Positions 25,918 to 34,973 are shown, counted from the first letter of the stretch. The stretch is 64,000 nt of DNA from Lewinellaceae bacterium (GCA_016716135.1 JADJWX010000005.1:124001-188000), one strand, 5' to 3'. A program made the numbers and translations. Notes: generated by a model not told the origin, from the sequence alone.

Positions 25918-27135
25918 ATGATCCCTGCTGCCCGCATCCTCGACGAACTTGCCCGAACCGGCATCGACCTGCTGTTGCGCGAGCCGTTTTATGCGCACCT
26001 GTTTGGCAGCCTGAACAAGGAGATCGTCGGCAAAGGCCATCCGGTGGAAACACTGGCTGTGGGGCAAGGCCATCAGGCACTCACCCTGTACGTCAATGCG
26101 CAGTTTTGGGATTCTGCGCTCACCGACCCATTGCAGCGCTACGGGGTGGTGAAACACGAATTGCTGCACCTTGTTTTCCGCCATTTATTTGTGAAAGAAC
26201 CCTATTTCGACCCCATGCTGCTCAATGTAGCCTTCGACCTGGTGGTAAACCAGTATGTCGAGCGCGACCACCTGCCCGACGACAGTATTTTTCTCGAATC
26301 ATTTCCCAACCTGGCCCTCAAGCCCGGCCAAACCTGGTTTTACTACTATAAACAACTCGAAGAACTGCGTCAGGGCCGGGGAGGCGCCGCATCCGGTTCG
26401 CCCGAACAGGAACTGCTCAATAACATCCGCTCCGACTCCCACGGCCTGGAGCGCCACCAACCCTGGCGCGAGATTCGCAGCCGCAGCGAGCTGGAACGCG
26501 ATGCCACTGAATTGCACCTCGACAGCCTGATGCAAACGGCGCACCAGCGCACCAGCGCACACGCCTGGGGAGCGATGCCCGGCGAAGTGCGCGAGCTGCT
26601 CGAACAGCAGCTCCTGCGCCCCGCAGCACGCCTGAACTGGCGACTGGTGTTGCGCCTTTTTGCGGAAAGTGCCGCCAAAACCCGCTTGAAAAATACGATC
26701 AAACGCCCATCCAAACGCTTCGGAACGGTACCCGGACTTCGCATCCGGCATCGGCAGCGCCTGCTTGTAGCCATCGATACTTCGGGCAGTATCGGGCAGG
26801 ACGACCTCGCCTTGTTTTTTAATGAAATTTTTCACCTCTGGCGCGCCGGCGCGCAAGTGGATGTTCTTGAAAGCGACACGAAAGTGTACCGGCAGTTTGC
26901 CTACCGGGGAACCACCCCGGAGCTGGTAACCGGACGCGGCGGCACCAATTTCAACGACGCCCTCGAGCAAGCCAACCTGCAACGCCCCGACGGGCTCATT
27001 TTTTTCACGGACGGTTTTGCCGACACACCCCGGATACAACTGCGTATGCCCCTGCTTTGGGTAATTACCCGGCGTGGCCTCGAGCCTAAACAACCGGCCT
27101 GGGCGGCGTTGCCCGGGCGGAAAGTGAAAATGTAA
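25918..27135 (+). CDS. Putative metallopeptidase with C-terminal vWA-like domain (DUF2201-type)
   Basis: A 405-residue cytoplasmic protein. The N-terminal zincin-like domain contains HELLH at 80-84 (VVKHELLHLVFRH) and a downstream NQYVERDH at 111-118 that could supply further ligands. The C-terminal vWA-like domain begins LLVAIDTSGSIG, with the MIDAS-type DTSGS at 287-291, followed by GRGGTNFND and FFTDGFADTP. In many bacteria this family sits beside a MoxR-type AAA ATPase that remodels targets; here the neighbour is an LRR protein (7-base gap) and no ATPase is in reach. Substrate unknown. Confidence 0.85.
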   Translation: MIPAARILDELARTGIDLLLREPFYAHLFGSLNKEIVGKGHPVETLAVGQGHQALTLYVNAQFWDSALTDPLQRYGVVKHELLHLVFRHLFVKEPYFDPMLLNVAFDLVVNQYVERDHLPDDSIFLESFPNLALKPGQTWFYYYKQLEELRQGRGGAASGSPEQELLNNIRSDSHGLERHQPWREIRSRSELERDATELHLDSLMQTAHQRTSAHAWGAMPGEVRELLEQQLLRPAARLNWRLVLRLFAESAAKTRLKNTIKRPSKRFGTVPGLRIRHRQRLLVAIDTSGSIGQDDLALFFNEIFHLWRAGAQVDVLESDTKVYRQFAYRGTTPELVTGRGGTNFNDALEQANLQRPDGLIFFTDGFADTPRIQLRMPLLWVITRRGLEPKQPAWAALPGRKVKM

Positions 27136-27318
27136 CACACACCTCCGGTGCCTTCAAAATAAAATTTAGCACGGGCCTCCTACGCATCCCATGGCTCAAT
27201 GTATGTCAATTACACACAAGTTGACGGAATTGAATTTTTGTGCTTTCCGCACTCTATCTCCGATTATCTTAACAAAGAAATCAGTCCACTTCGGGGTAAT
27301 CAAAATCCTACCCTACCC

Positions 27319-28167
27319 TCACCGCACCGCCTCAGCCCGCCGCTCCGCCATGCGCTCCTTCATCATGCGCCAGCTGGGGCCCATCAGGCGGTTCATGCTT
27401 TTATCCACCACGTAGTGCCGGGCAATATTGGCAAGCCCGCGCATACGCGCCGGAATGGAATCAAACGAACGCAGACTGATAGAGTAGCCACCGTCGGTAT
27501 ATTCGATGTAGTGCCAAAAGCCGGAGGGCATGAACAGCGACTCGCCCGGCTGCAGCATAACTTCGTAGCCGCAGGCGTTGGCCAGTGCCGGAAACTTGGC
27601 ATAATCCGGGTTGTTCAGGTCGACATAACTGGCCACCGTAAACGGATGCTGGTAGAGGTTCCGGCTTTGATCGTGCGGGAAAAGGATGACCCGCTTGCGC
27701 CCGTGGATTTGGTTGAGAAAAACATGACTCATGTCGATGTCGTAGTGCAGGGCGACATGCGAGCCCTGGCCGCCGAAAAACATGAAGGGTAGCTCGTCGA
27801 TAAACCCGTTCATGATGGTCGGAATGCGAAAATCGCGGCGCAATTCCGGCGCTGCGCGAAAAATATTCCAGAGGAAAATGCGCAGATCGCTGGGGCCGGC
27901 TTCGAGAATGTCGAGGTATTCGGCAAAGGAAATGACCATGTCGGGCGTCATGTAGCCCTTGCCGGGTTTGGAGTAGTTGTTTGAAACAACCGGCACGCGC
28001 AGGTGGCCGTATTGTTTTTTAAAATGCGCCGTGGTCCAGCGCTGGCGGGCAGGCCAATGTTGCGTGAGGTCCGTAAAAACAACCGGACGCATGGGGTACA
28101 GGTACTCCTGGGCAAATGTTTCGCGCGACAGTCCGCTGCGGCGATCGACGGGTTTGAGTTCCAACAT
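27319..28167 (-). CDS. Cupin-like (JmjC-type) 2-oxoglutarate/iron-dependent oxygenase
   Basis: A 282-residue protein of the Cupin_8/JmjC group. The iron-binding facial triad is visible: His141-x-Asp143 in VALHYDIDMSH and a distal His219 in FMPSGFWHYIEY, with K159-V-I-L-F-P on the core strand. N-terminal RPVVFTDLTQHWPA is the family's usual opening. Relatives hydroxylate proteins or small molecules using 2-oxoglutarate. The start at 28167 is preferred to the open frame extending to 28314, which overlaps the promoter. A TACTTTTG box on the minus strand (28231-28238) lies upstream. Confidence 0.87.
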   Translation of the reverse strand: MLELKPVDRRSGLSRETFAQEYLYPMRPVVFTDLTQHWPARQRWTTAHFKKQYGHLRVPVVSNNYSKPGKGYMTPDMVISFAEYLDILEAGPSDLRIFLWNIFRAAPELRRDFRIPTIMNGFIDELPFMFFGGQGSHVALHYDIDMSHVFLNQIHGRKRVILFPHDQSRNLYQHPFTVASYVDLNNPDYAKFPALANACGYEVMLQPGESLFMPSGFWHYIEYTDGGYSISLRSFDSIPARMRGLANIARHYVVDKSMNRLMGPSWRMMKERMAERRAEAVR

Positions 28168-28230
28168 AATGCAGCTGCATTTTGTGAAAAAAAGAGCACA
28201 CGAAAAATTCTGGTCTGGATTTCCAGCCTG

Positions 28231-28238
28231 CAAAAGTA
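28231..28238 (-). promoter_or_regulatory. Candidate -7 promoter element for the cupin gene
   Basis: On the minus strand this reads TACTTTTG, matching TAnnTTTG, 63 bases before the start at 28167. Confidence 0.4.
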
Positions 28239-28317
28239 CACAGGAAACTGATTTTGAAAAACAGGGCCGGCCATTTGACAAAAAACGGCTTTGCAGGTTG
28301 CAGAAACCGGGCACAAT

Positions 28318-28348
28318 GTTGGGAACTTCAGCTTGTTGGCTAACTTTG
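28318..28348 (+). promoter_or_regulatory. Candidate promoter for the transketolase genes
   Basis: TTG at 28318-28320 and TAACTTTG at 28341-28348 are separated by 20 bases, the spacing expected between -33 and -7 boxes in Bacteroidota. The ATG follows at 28397. Confidence 0.55.
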
Positions 28349-28396
28349 CAGCACCGGGAACACCCTTGCCTTCATTACCCCGGCTGATTTCCTTTT

Positions 28397-29248
28397 ATGG
28401 CTGATATTTCCAAACTTACTGAATTGTGCGCACAGGTCCGCCGCGACATTTTGCGCATGGTGCATGCCGTACAAAGCGGACACCCCGGCGCCTCGCTGGG
28501 CTGCACCGAATTTTTCGTCGCTCTCTACGGCGCCGTGCTGAAACACTCACCCAAACCTTTCCGGATGGAAGGCAAAAACCAGGACCTGTTTTTCCTGTCC
28601 AACGGCCATATTTCGCCGGTGTGGTACAGCGTACTTTCCCGGAGCGGCTATTTCCCGGTGCCGGAGTTGGCTACCTTCCGGAAAATCAATTCCCGCCTGC
28701 AAGGCCATCCGGCCACACACGAGGGCCTGCCCGGTATCCGGGTGGCCTCCGGCTCATTGGGGCAGGGCATGTCGGTAGCCATCGGCGCAGCCCTTGCCAA
28801 ACGCCTCAACGGCGACAAGCGCTGGGTATTTTGCCTCACCGGCGACGGGGAGTTGCAGGAAGGACAATGTTGGGAAGCCATGCTTTTCGCCGCACACCAC
28901 AAGGTGGACAACCTGGTGGTGACGGTCGACTGGAACGGCCAGCAGATCGACGGCGCCAATGACGATGTGATCAGCCTGGGCAACCTGCCGGCCAAGTGGA
29001 AGGCCTTCGGCTGGGATGTGCTGATTTTAGAAGAAGGCAACAACCTGGAAAAAGTGATCGCCATGCTCCGCCGCGCCAAACGCCGTACCGGCAAAGGCAA
29101 ACCGGTGGTTATTCTGATGAAAACCGAAATGGGCTATGGCGTCGATTTTATGCAAGGAACACACGACTGGCACGGCAAAGCGCCCAACGACGAACAGTTT
29201 GCCCGGGCCATGGCCCAGTTGCCCGAGACCAGCCTGGGAGATTATTGA
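28397..29248 (+). CDS. Transketolase, N-terminal subunit
   Basis: A 283-residue protein equal to the thiamine-diphosphate-binding half of transketolase, which moves two-carbon ketol units in the pentose phosphate pathway. It has MVHAVQSGHPGASLG, FFLSNGHISPVWY, GIRVASGSLGQGMSVAIG and the ThDP motif from GDGELQEGQ to VDWNGQQ. The pyrimidine-binding half is the separate gene at 29425, as in many Bacteroidota, archaea and Firmicutes. The two together match the length of a single-chain enzyme. The gap between the halves is 176 bases and holds a short tandem repeat. Confidence 0.93.
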   Translation: MADISKLTELCAQVRRDILRMVHAVQSGHPGASLGCTEFFVALYGAVLKHSPKPFRMEGKNQDLFFLSNGHISPVWYSVLSRSGYFPVPELATFRKINSRLQGHPATHEGLPGIRVASGSLGQGMSVAIGAALAKRLNGDKRWVFCLTGDGELQEGQCWEAMLFAAHHKVDNLVVTVDWNGQQIDGANDDVISLGNLPAKWKAFGWDVLILEEGNNLEKVIAMLRRAKRRTGKGKPVVILMKTEMGYGVDFMQGTHDWHGKAPNDEQFARAMAQLPETSLGDY

Positions 29249-29338
29249 ATTACGGAGTTTCGATTGCGGACTACGGAATACGGATTGCGGAGTGGTTCAC
29301 CTTTTTGAGGTTGGCTATTTCCACTACAAAATTGACCT

Positions 29339-29405
29339 GATGACGCAATGACCTCCAATGACCCAAAATGACCCCAATGACCCCAATGACCTCCCAATGA
29401 CGCAA
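29339..29405. repeat. Short tandem repeat of CAATGACC-type units
   Basis: About eight imperfect copies of an 8-10 base unit (c-c-aatgac) run between the two transketolase genes. The length is a plausible target for slippage. Confidence 0.7.
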
Positions 29406-29424
29406 TTATTAAAAAGGACAAAAA

Positions 29425-30390
29425 ATGAAACTTTCCGATATCGTCTCCACCGGCAAAAAGGCAACCCGCGAGGGCTTCGGCGCCGGTTTTCTTGAAATTG
29501 GCCGCCAGAATCCCGAAGTCGTCGGGCTCACCGCCGACCTCATGGGTTCGCTGCAAATGCAGCATTTTTATAAAGAATTTCCCGAGCGTTTTTTCCAGTG
29601 CGGTATCTCGGAAGCCAACATGATGGGCGTGGCTGCGGGACTGGCTACAGGTGGAAAAATTCCGTACACCGGCACCTTCGCCAACTTCAGCACCGGCCGC
29701 GTGTACGACCAGATTCGCCAGAGTATCGCCTATTCCCACAAAAACGTGAAAATTTGCGCCTCGCACGCCGGCGTTACCCTCGGCGAAGACGGCGCCACCC
29801 ACCAGATTCTGGAAGACATCGGCATGATGCGCATGCTGCCCGGCATGGTGGTCATCAACCCCTGCGACTACAACCAAACCAAGGCCGCCACCATGGCCAT
29901 CGCGGAATACGACGGGCCGGTGTACCTGCGTTTTGGCCGGCCTTCCTGGCCGGTTTTCACGCCGGAAAATCAGAAGTTCAAGATCGGCAAAGCGCTGCAC
30001 CTGGCGACGGGCAAAGACGTGAGCATCTTCGCCACCGGCCACCTGGTGTGGACCTGCATCGAAGCCGCCCAGGAACTGGCTGCCGAAGGCATCTCCTGCG
30101 AGATCATCAACATCCACACGATCAAGCCGCTCGATGAAGAGGCCATCCTCGACTCGGTGAGCAAAACCCGCGCCGTGGTCGTGGCCGAAGAGCACCAGCG
30201 CAACGGCGGCCTCGGCGACGCCATCGCCAACCTGCTGGCGCACCGACTGCCCGTGCCCATGGAGTACGTGGGTGTCAACGATTCCTTCGGCGAAAGCGGC
30301 AAACCCACCGAACTGCTCGACAAATATGGGTTGGGGAAAAAGGATGTGCTGTGGGCGGTGAAGGATGTTTTGGATCGGAAGAAGGCGTAG
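29425..30390 (+). CDS. Transketolase, C-terminal subunit
   Basis: A 321-residue protein with the pyrimidine-binding domain and the C-terminal transketolase domain. Motifs include the activating Glu in FFQCGISEANMMGVAAGLAT, TFANFSTGRVYDQIRQSIAY, SHAGVTLGEDGATHQILEDIGMMR, then FATGHLVWTCIEAAQEL and EEHQRNGGLGDAIANLL. It forms the active site with the N-terminal subunit encoded just upstream. An AAAAGGACA stretch a few bases before the ATG could help ribosome binding. The gene ends right before the large tandem array. Confidence 0.93.
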   Translation: MKLSDIVSTGKKATREGFGAGFLEIGRQNPEVVGLTADLMGSLQMQHFYKEFPERFFQCGISEANMMGVAAGLATGGKIPYTGTFANFSTGRVYDQIRQSIAYSHKNVKICASHAGVTLGEDGATHQILEDIGMMRMLPGMVVINPCDYNQTKAATMAIAEYDGPVYLRFGRPSWPVFTPENQKFKIGKALHLATGKDVSIFATGHLVWTCIEAAQELAAEGISCEIINIHTIKPLDEEAILDSVSKTRAVVVAEEHQRNGGLGDAIANLLAHRLPVPMEYVGVNDSFGESGKPTELLDKYGLGKKDVLWAVKDVLDRKKA

Positions 30391-30499
30391 TGTGTTTTCT
30401 CCACGGAGGGTACGGAGAGGACTTGCTCGGCCTACGGTTTTGAGCCTGCCCACTACACACAGATCCGTTGAGTTTAAATTTTTCGGCCTTCTGTGCGGC

Positions 30500-31610
30500 A
30501 ACCCCACCCCCATCCCCTCCCCCAAGGGAGAGGGGGGCCTGATTTCACGTTACTTATCGATTGCGTAAGCGAAATCTAAAAATAGTTTGAGGGCAAGCCC
30601 CTCTCCCTTGGGGGGGGGGGGGCTGCGGGACTCCGGGCGGCGAAATCTAAAAAAGTTTGAGGGAAGGCCCCCCCCCCCCGGGGGGGGGGGCGGTTTTTTT
30701 TTTTTTTTTTTTGGGGGGGAAATCAAAAATAGTTGAGGGCCTGGGGAGGGGGCTGATTCACGTTACTTATCGATTGCGTAGCGAAATCTAAAAATAGTTT
30801 GAGGACAGGCCCCTCTCCCTTGGGGGAGGGGGGCCTGATTTCACGTTACTTATCGATTGCGTAAGCGAAATCTAAAAATAGTTTGAGGGCAAGCCCCCTC
30901 TCCCTTGGGGGAGGGGGGGGCTGATTTCACGTTACTTATCGATTGCGTAAGCGAAATCTAAAAATAGTTTGAGGGCAAGCCCCCTCTCCCTTGGGGGAGA
31001 GGGGGGCCTGATTTCACGTTACTTATCGATTGCGTAAGCGAAATCTAAAAATAGTTTGAGGGCAAGCCCCCTCTCCCTTGGGGGAGGGGGGGGCTGATTT
31101 CACGTTACTTATCGATTGCGTAAGCGAAATCTAAAATAGTTTGAGGGCAAGCCCCTCTCCCTTGGGGAGGGGGGCTGATTCACGTTACTTATCGATTGCG
31201 TAAGCGAAATCTAAAAAATAGTTTGAGGGCAAGCCCCTCTCCCTTGGGGGAGGGGGGGCTGATTTCACGTTACTTATCGATTGCGTAAGCGAAATCTAAA
31301 AAATAGTTTGAGGGCAAGCCCCTCTCCCTGGGGGAGGGGGGGCTGATTTCACGTTACTTATCGATTGCGTAAGCGAAATTTAAAAATAGTTTGAGGGCAA
31401 GCCCCTCTCCCCTTGGGGGGGGGGGGGCCTGATTTCACGTTACTTATCGATTGCGTAAGCGAAATCTAAAAATAGTTTGAGGGCAAGCCCCCTCTCCCTT
31501 GGGGGAGGGGGGGCTGATTTCACGTTACTTATCGATTGCGTAAGCGAAACCTAAAAATAGTTTGAGGGCAAGCCCCCCTCTCCCTTGGGGGAGGGGATGG
31601 GGGTGGGGTT
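30500..31610. repeat. 1.1-kb tandem array of about 81-87-bp units
   Basis: Eleven recognisable copies of cgttacttatcgattgcgta occur (near 30548, 30760, 30843, 30929, 31017, 31102, 31182, 31268, 31351, 31439 and 31522), each followed by aagcgaaatctaaaaatag, tttgagggcaagcc and a C-run/G-run palindrome. At least one more copy is degraded at 30620-30740. The whole array is bracketed by an inverted pair: aaccccacccccatcccc at the left end and ggggatgggggtggggtt at the right. Units are near-identical over their whole length, so there are no CRISPR-like spacers. No ORF runs through it. Confidence 0.9.
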
Positions 31611-31624
31611 AGCCAAACACAGCT

Positions 31625-31632
31625 TACCTTTG
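31625..31632 (+). promoter_or_regulatory. Candidate -7 promoter element
   Basis: TACCTTTG fits TAnnTTTG and lies 31 bases before the ATG at 31664, just after the tandem array. Confidence 0.45.
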
Positions 31633-31663
31633 CCGCCCCTAATCACAACAACAATTTTGAGCA

Positions 31664-32806
31664 ATGAAATTCGCCACCAAGGTCATCCACGCCGGCATTG
31701 ATCCGGACCCCTCTACCGGCGCCATTATGACGCCGATCTTTCAAACGTCCACCTACGTACAAGCCGCGCCCGGCGACCACAAGGGCTTCGAGTACGCGCG
31801 CACGCAAAACCCCACCCGTTCGGCGCTGGAGAAAAACCTCGCCGCCCTCGAAAACGGGGTCGACGCCATCTGTTTCGGCTCCGGACTGGCTGCGCAAGAC
31901 GCCGTGATCAAACTGCTCAAAAGCGGCGACGAGGTGCTGGCCTGCAACGACCTCTACGGCGGCTCCTACCGCCAGATGGTGCAGGTGTTCGGCCCCTGGG
32001 GCCTGAAAAGCCGCTACATCGACATGAGCGACGCCTCCACCGTGGAGGCCGCCATCGGGCCCGATACGAAGGTGCTCTGGATCGAGTCGCCGACCAACCC
32101 CATGCTGAACATCATCGACCTCGAAGCCATCGCCGCGATAGCCCGCAAACGCGGCATCCTGACGGTGGTGGACAACACCTTCGCCACACCCTACCTGCAA
32201 AACCCGCTCGACCTGGGCGCCGACATCGTGCTGCACTCCGCCACCAAATACCTGGGCGGCCACTCCGACGCCATCCACGGCTGCCTGATCGTCAAAGACG
32301 CCGGGCTGGCCCAGCGCCTGCATTACATCCAGAACGCCTCGGGCGCCGTGCCCGGTCCGCAGGACTGCTTCCTCATCCTGCGCGGCATCAAAACCCTGCA
32401 CCTGCGCATGCAGCGCGCCTGCGAAAACGCCGAAGTGGTGGCCCGCTACCTGGCGGAGCACCCGGCGGTGTCGAGGGTGTTCTGGCCGGGATTTGAAGAT
32501 CACCCCGGTCATGCTATTGCCAAGCGGCAGATGCGGATGTTTGGCGGCATTGTATCCTTCGATCTGAAAAACAACACCGAAGCGGCGGCCCGCACGGTGC
32601 TCAGCAGCACCCACCTGTTTTCCCTGGCTGAATCGCTGGGCGGCGTGGAATCGCTGATCGACCACCCGGCCACGATGACGCACGGCAGCATCCCGCGCGA
32701 AGAGCGCCTCAAAGTGGGGCTAACGGATACGCTGATGCGGCTGAGCGTGGGGATTGAGGATGTGGAGGATCTGGTGGAGGATCTGCGGCAGGCTTTGGCT
32801 GCTTGA
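31664..32806 (+). CDS. Trans-sulfuration enzyme (cystathionine gamma-synthase/beta- or gamma-lyase family)
   Basis: A 380-residue PLP enzyme of Cys/Met metabolism. Motifs: IFQTSTYVQAAPG, YARTQNPTRSALEKNLAALENG, FGSGLAAQDAVIKLL, YGGSYR, WIESPTNPMLNIIDL, VVDNTFATPYLQNP, the PLP lysine Lys195 in HSATKYLGGHSD, and SLGGVESLIDHPATMTH near the C terminus. These enzymes either join homoserine esters with cysteine or cleave cystathionine; sequence reading alone cannot separate the activities, though SLGGVESLIDHPATMTH fits gamma-lyase and gamma-synthase better than beta-lyase. It lies alone between the tandem array and the AT-rich island. Confidence 0.9.
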   Translation: MKFATKVIHAGIDPDPSTGAIMTPIFQTSTYVQAAPGDHKGFEYARTQNPTRSALEKNLAALENGVDAICFGSGLAAQDAVIKLLKSGDEVLACNDLYGGSYRQMVQVFGPWGLKSRYIDMSDASTVEAAIGPDTKVLWIESPTNPMLNIIDLEAIAAIARKRGILTVVDNTFATPYLQNPLDLGADIVLHSATKYLGGHSDAIHGCLIVKDAGLAQRLHYIQNASGAVPGPQDCFLILRGIKTLHLRMQRACENAEVVARYLAEHPAVSRVFWPGFEDHPGHAIAKRQMRMFGGIVSFDLKNNTEAAARTVLSSTHLFSLAESLGGVESLIDHPATMTHGSIPREERLKVGLTDTLMRLSVGIEDVEDLVEDLRQALAA

Positions 32807-32905
32807 CTTATCAGAAGGTGCAGATTAAAATAAACAATTTCGTTGGACAAAAAAGCTAACAAATAACAGAAAATTGTATTTTGCTCGGAATGAAAGGAGA
32901 AAACC

Positions 32906-34189
32906 ATGATCAGAAGAATAGAAGTTAAAAACTATCGGTCACTGAAGTATATTGATCAATCACTCAATAATTTTCATGTCTTGGTAGGCCCCAATGCTAG
33001 TGGCAAAACCACATTTATGGATGTGGTAAGCTTTATGGCAGATATTGTAAAATCGGGAATTGACGAAGCAATAACGACTCGTTCTGCTAATTATTCAGAT
33101 CTCACATATTCTTCAAAAGGAGGAGATATTGAATTGGCTATTGAGGTTAGCTTGCCCATTGAAGTTTTGGATGCCCTTGAAAATCGGTTTGATCGTACTC
33201 GCTTCGAGATTCGTATCGGTCTGAGCCAAGACACAAAAGAACATGTAATTAAAGAAGAACGGGTTTTGCTTTTGAATACAAAGCTGATTCATGATCAAGA
33301 GGATATAAAAGACAATCAACGCACACTTTTTCCAACTTTTATAGTTGAACCTATTAGCATCTTAAATAAAAAATACGCGGGCAAATCCGGCACTTCCTAT
33401 CAATTAGTTATCAGAAAGAAACCTGAGGGGAATGATAATTTTTATGATGAAACCTATAAATCATCTGGGAAAGGTTGGCTTCCTTCGTTTAAGTTGGGGC
33501 CTAAACGTTCTGCATTGGCAAATTTACCTGCCGATGAAACCAAATTTCCCGCTGCTACTTGGCTAAAAGGATTTCTCTTTGATGGAGTTCAGCTTTTTAT
33601 TTTAGATAGCCTAAGTATTCGAGAGGCAAGCCCACCTGGGCAAGTAAAGAAATTTAAGCCTGATGGCTCAAATCTACCTTGGGTGATAAATGATTTGAAA
33701 AAAAACGAAAAGCAGTTTAAAAAATGGATTGCTCACGTTCAAACGGCACTTCCAGACATTATTGAGATAGATACAATAGAAAGGGAAGACGATAAACACC
33801 GATACCTTAGAGTATTGTATGAAGGGAATATTCGTGTTCCAAGTTGGCTAGTTTCTGATGGCACATTGCGATTATTGGCTCTTACTTTGCCGGCTTATTT
33901 ACCTGATTTTACTGGCGTTTATTTAATAGAAGAACCTGAGAATGGCATCCATCCCAAGGCTGTGGAAACAGTTTTTCAGTCACTTTCTTCAGTTTACAAT
34001 GCACAAATTATGCTTGCATCACATTCGCCAGTTGTGCTTAGCCTGGTAGATCGAAAAGAAGTTTTATGTTTTGCAAAAACAAAAGAAGGGATCACTGATG
34101 TCGTAAAAGGCTCTGAGCATCCAGCCTTAAGAAATTGGAAAGGAGAAACAAACCTTTCCATATTATATGCAAGTGGTATCTTAGGATGA
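32906..34189 (+). CDS. AAA family ATPase (SMC/OLD-like), likely defence component
   Basis: A 427-residue ABC/SMC-type ATPase of the AAA_15/AAA_21 kind. Walker A is GPNASGKT at 28-35, the signature-like region is LVSDGTLRLLALTL, Walker B is VYLIEEPENG (Glu342-Glu343), and the H-loop is ASHSP (His373). Such single-head ATPases are common sensors in anti-phage systems, paired with a nuclease or TOPRIM effector. The next gene starts one base after its stop, consistent with a two-gene system. Base composition is clearly AT-richer than the flanking genes, a sign of recent transfer. A purine-rich AAAGGAGA lies just upstream of the ATG. Confidence 0.87.
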   Translation: MIRRIEVKNYRSLKYIDQSLNNFHVLVGPNASGKTTFMDVVSFMADIVKSGIDEAITTRSANYSDLTYSSKGGDIELAIEVSLPIEVLDALENRFDRTRFEIRIGLSQDTKEHVIKEERVLLLNTKLIHDQEDIKDNQRTLFPTFIVEPISILNKKYAGKSGTSYQLVIRKKPEGNDNFYDETYKSSGKGWLPSFKLGPKRSALANLPADETKFPAATWLKGFLFDGVQLFILDSLSIREASPPGQVKKFKPDGSNLPWVINDLKKNEKQFKKWIAHVQTALPDIIEIDTIEREDDKHRYLRVLYEGNIRVPSWLVSDGTLRLLALTLPAYLPDFTGVYLIEEPENGIHPKAVETVFQSLSSVYNAQIMLASHSPVVLSLVDRKEVLCFAKTKEGITDVVKGSEHPALRNWKGETNLSILYASGILG

Positions 34190-34190
34190 T

Positions 34191-34809
34191 ATGAAAGACC
34201 TAATTGTATTGGTTCCGGATAAAAATATAGATTTTCTCATGCGAGGATTGCTCCCTAGAATCCCGGAAGTTGAAAATTTAATGGGTTTTTCATTTGACAT
34301 TTTGGTTCACCCACATAGAGATCCAGGCATATTCAACGAGGCCGATGATTTTTTACGGTCACTTTTCAATAGTTACAATTATGCAATTGTAATCCTTGAC
34401 CATCAAGGTTGTGGTCGGGAATCTATGACGAGAGGAAGAGATTGAGCAGGTTATTGCTGAAAAACTGAATCGAGCAGGTTGGAATGAGCGAAATGTAGTG
34501 ATTTGTATTTACCCAGAACTTGAAAACTGGATATGGGTGAATGAAGCTAGAATTCAAGAAGCTATTTCTTGGGATAGAGAAATAAGGTTATACGAATGGT
34601 TGCATCAAAATGATTGGAAACTTCCTAATGAATCTAAACCTATCCAACCTAAAGAAGCATTTGAGGCAGCTATTCGACTATGTAATACACCACGATCATC
34701 TTCTCTATATCGTCAAATAGCCAGTCGAGCTAGTTATCGCAACTGTCAAGATTCTGCGTTTCAGAAAATGATTTCACATATAAAAGCATGGTTTGCGAGT
34801 AATGACTGA
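34191..34809 (+). CDS. Small effector-like partner of the AAA ATPase, +1 frameshift near 34434
   Basis: The gene is open in two frames: residues from MKDLIVLVPDKNIDFLMRG to VILDHQGCGRE in one, and EEIEQVIAEKLNRAGW through PELENWIWV to the end in the next. Removing one G at 34434-34435 joins SMTR to EEIEQV and yields 205 residues. The layout (VLVPDKN at the start, AIVILDHQGC, then ICIYPELENWIW) resembles TOPRIM-like or DUF4276-type partners of defence ATPases, with acidic residues D and E at strand ends; this assignment is inference from motifs and context. ATG lies one base after the ATPase stop. AT-rich like its partner. Confidence 0.7.
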
Positions 34810-34825
34810 ACAAAAAAAATGCGAG

Positions 34826-34863
34826 CCCAACATATACCAAAAATTTCATTTCAAACCACAATA
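34826..34863. repeat. Direct repeat A flanking the HTH/nucleotidyltransferase module
   Basis: This 38-base stretch (cccaacat ... caaaccacaata) recurs at 36299-36335 with about 33 of 38 positions alike. It starts 17 bases after the AAA-partner gene. Confidence 0.65.
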
Positions 34864-34920
34864 CGCTCGTGAGCGTTTGCAACGCACAGCTGTCGGGAAG
34901 ACGCTCACGAGCGCATTGTG
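34857..34920. repeat. 20-bp-arm hairpin upstream of the module
   Basis: Arms 34857-34876 and 34901-34920 are reverse complements at 19 of 20 bases (core cgctcgtgagcgt). It follows the AAA-partner gene and may end its transcript before the next operon. Confidence 0.65.
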
Positions 34921-34973
34921 ATTTATTTTTAGTTTTCGCATACCCTTGGACCAGCAAGACAAGTGAAACACCA

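Noticed and set aside
30500..31610. CRISPR-like array
   Set aside because: Units of 81-87 bp are near-identical along their whole length with no unique spacers, and no cas gene is nearby.
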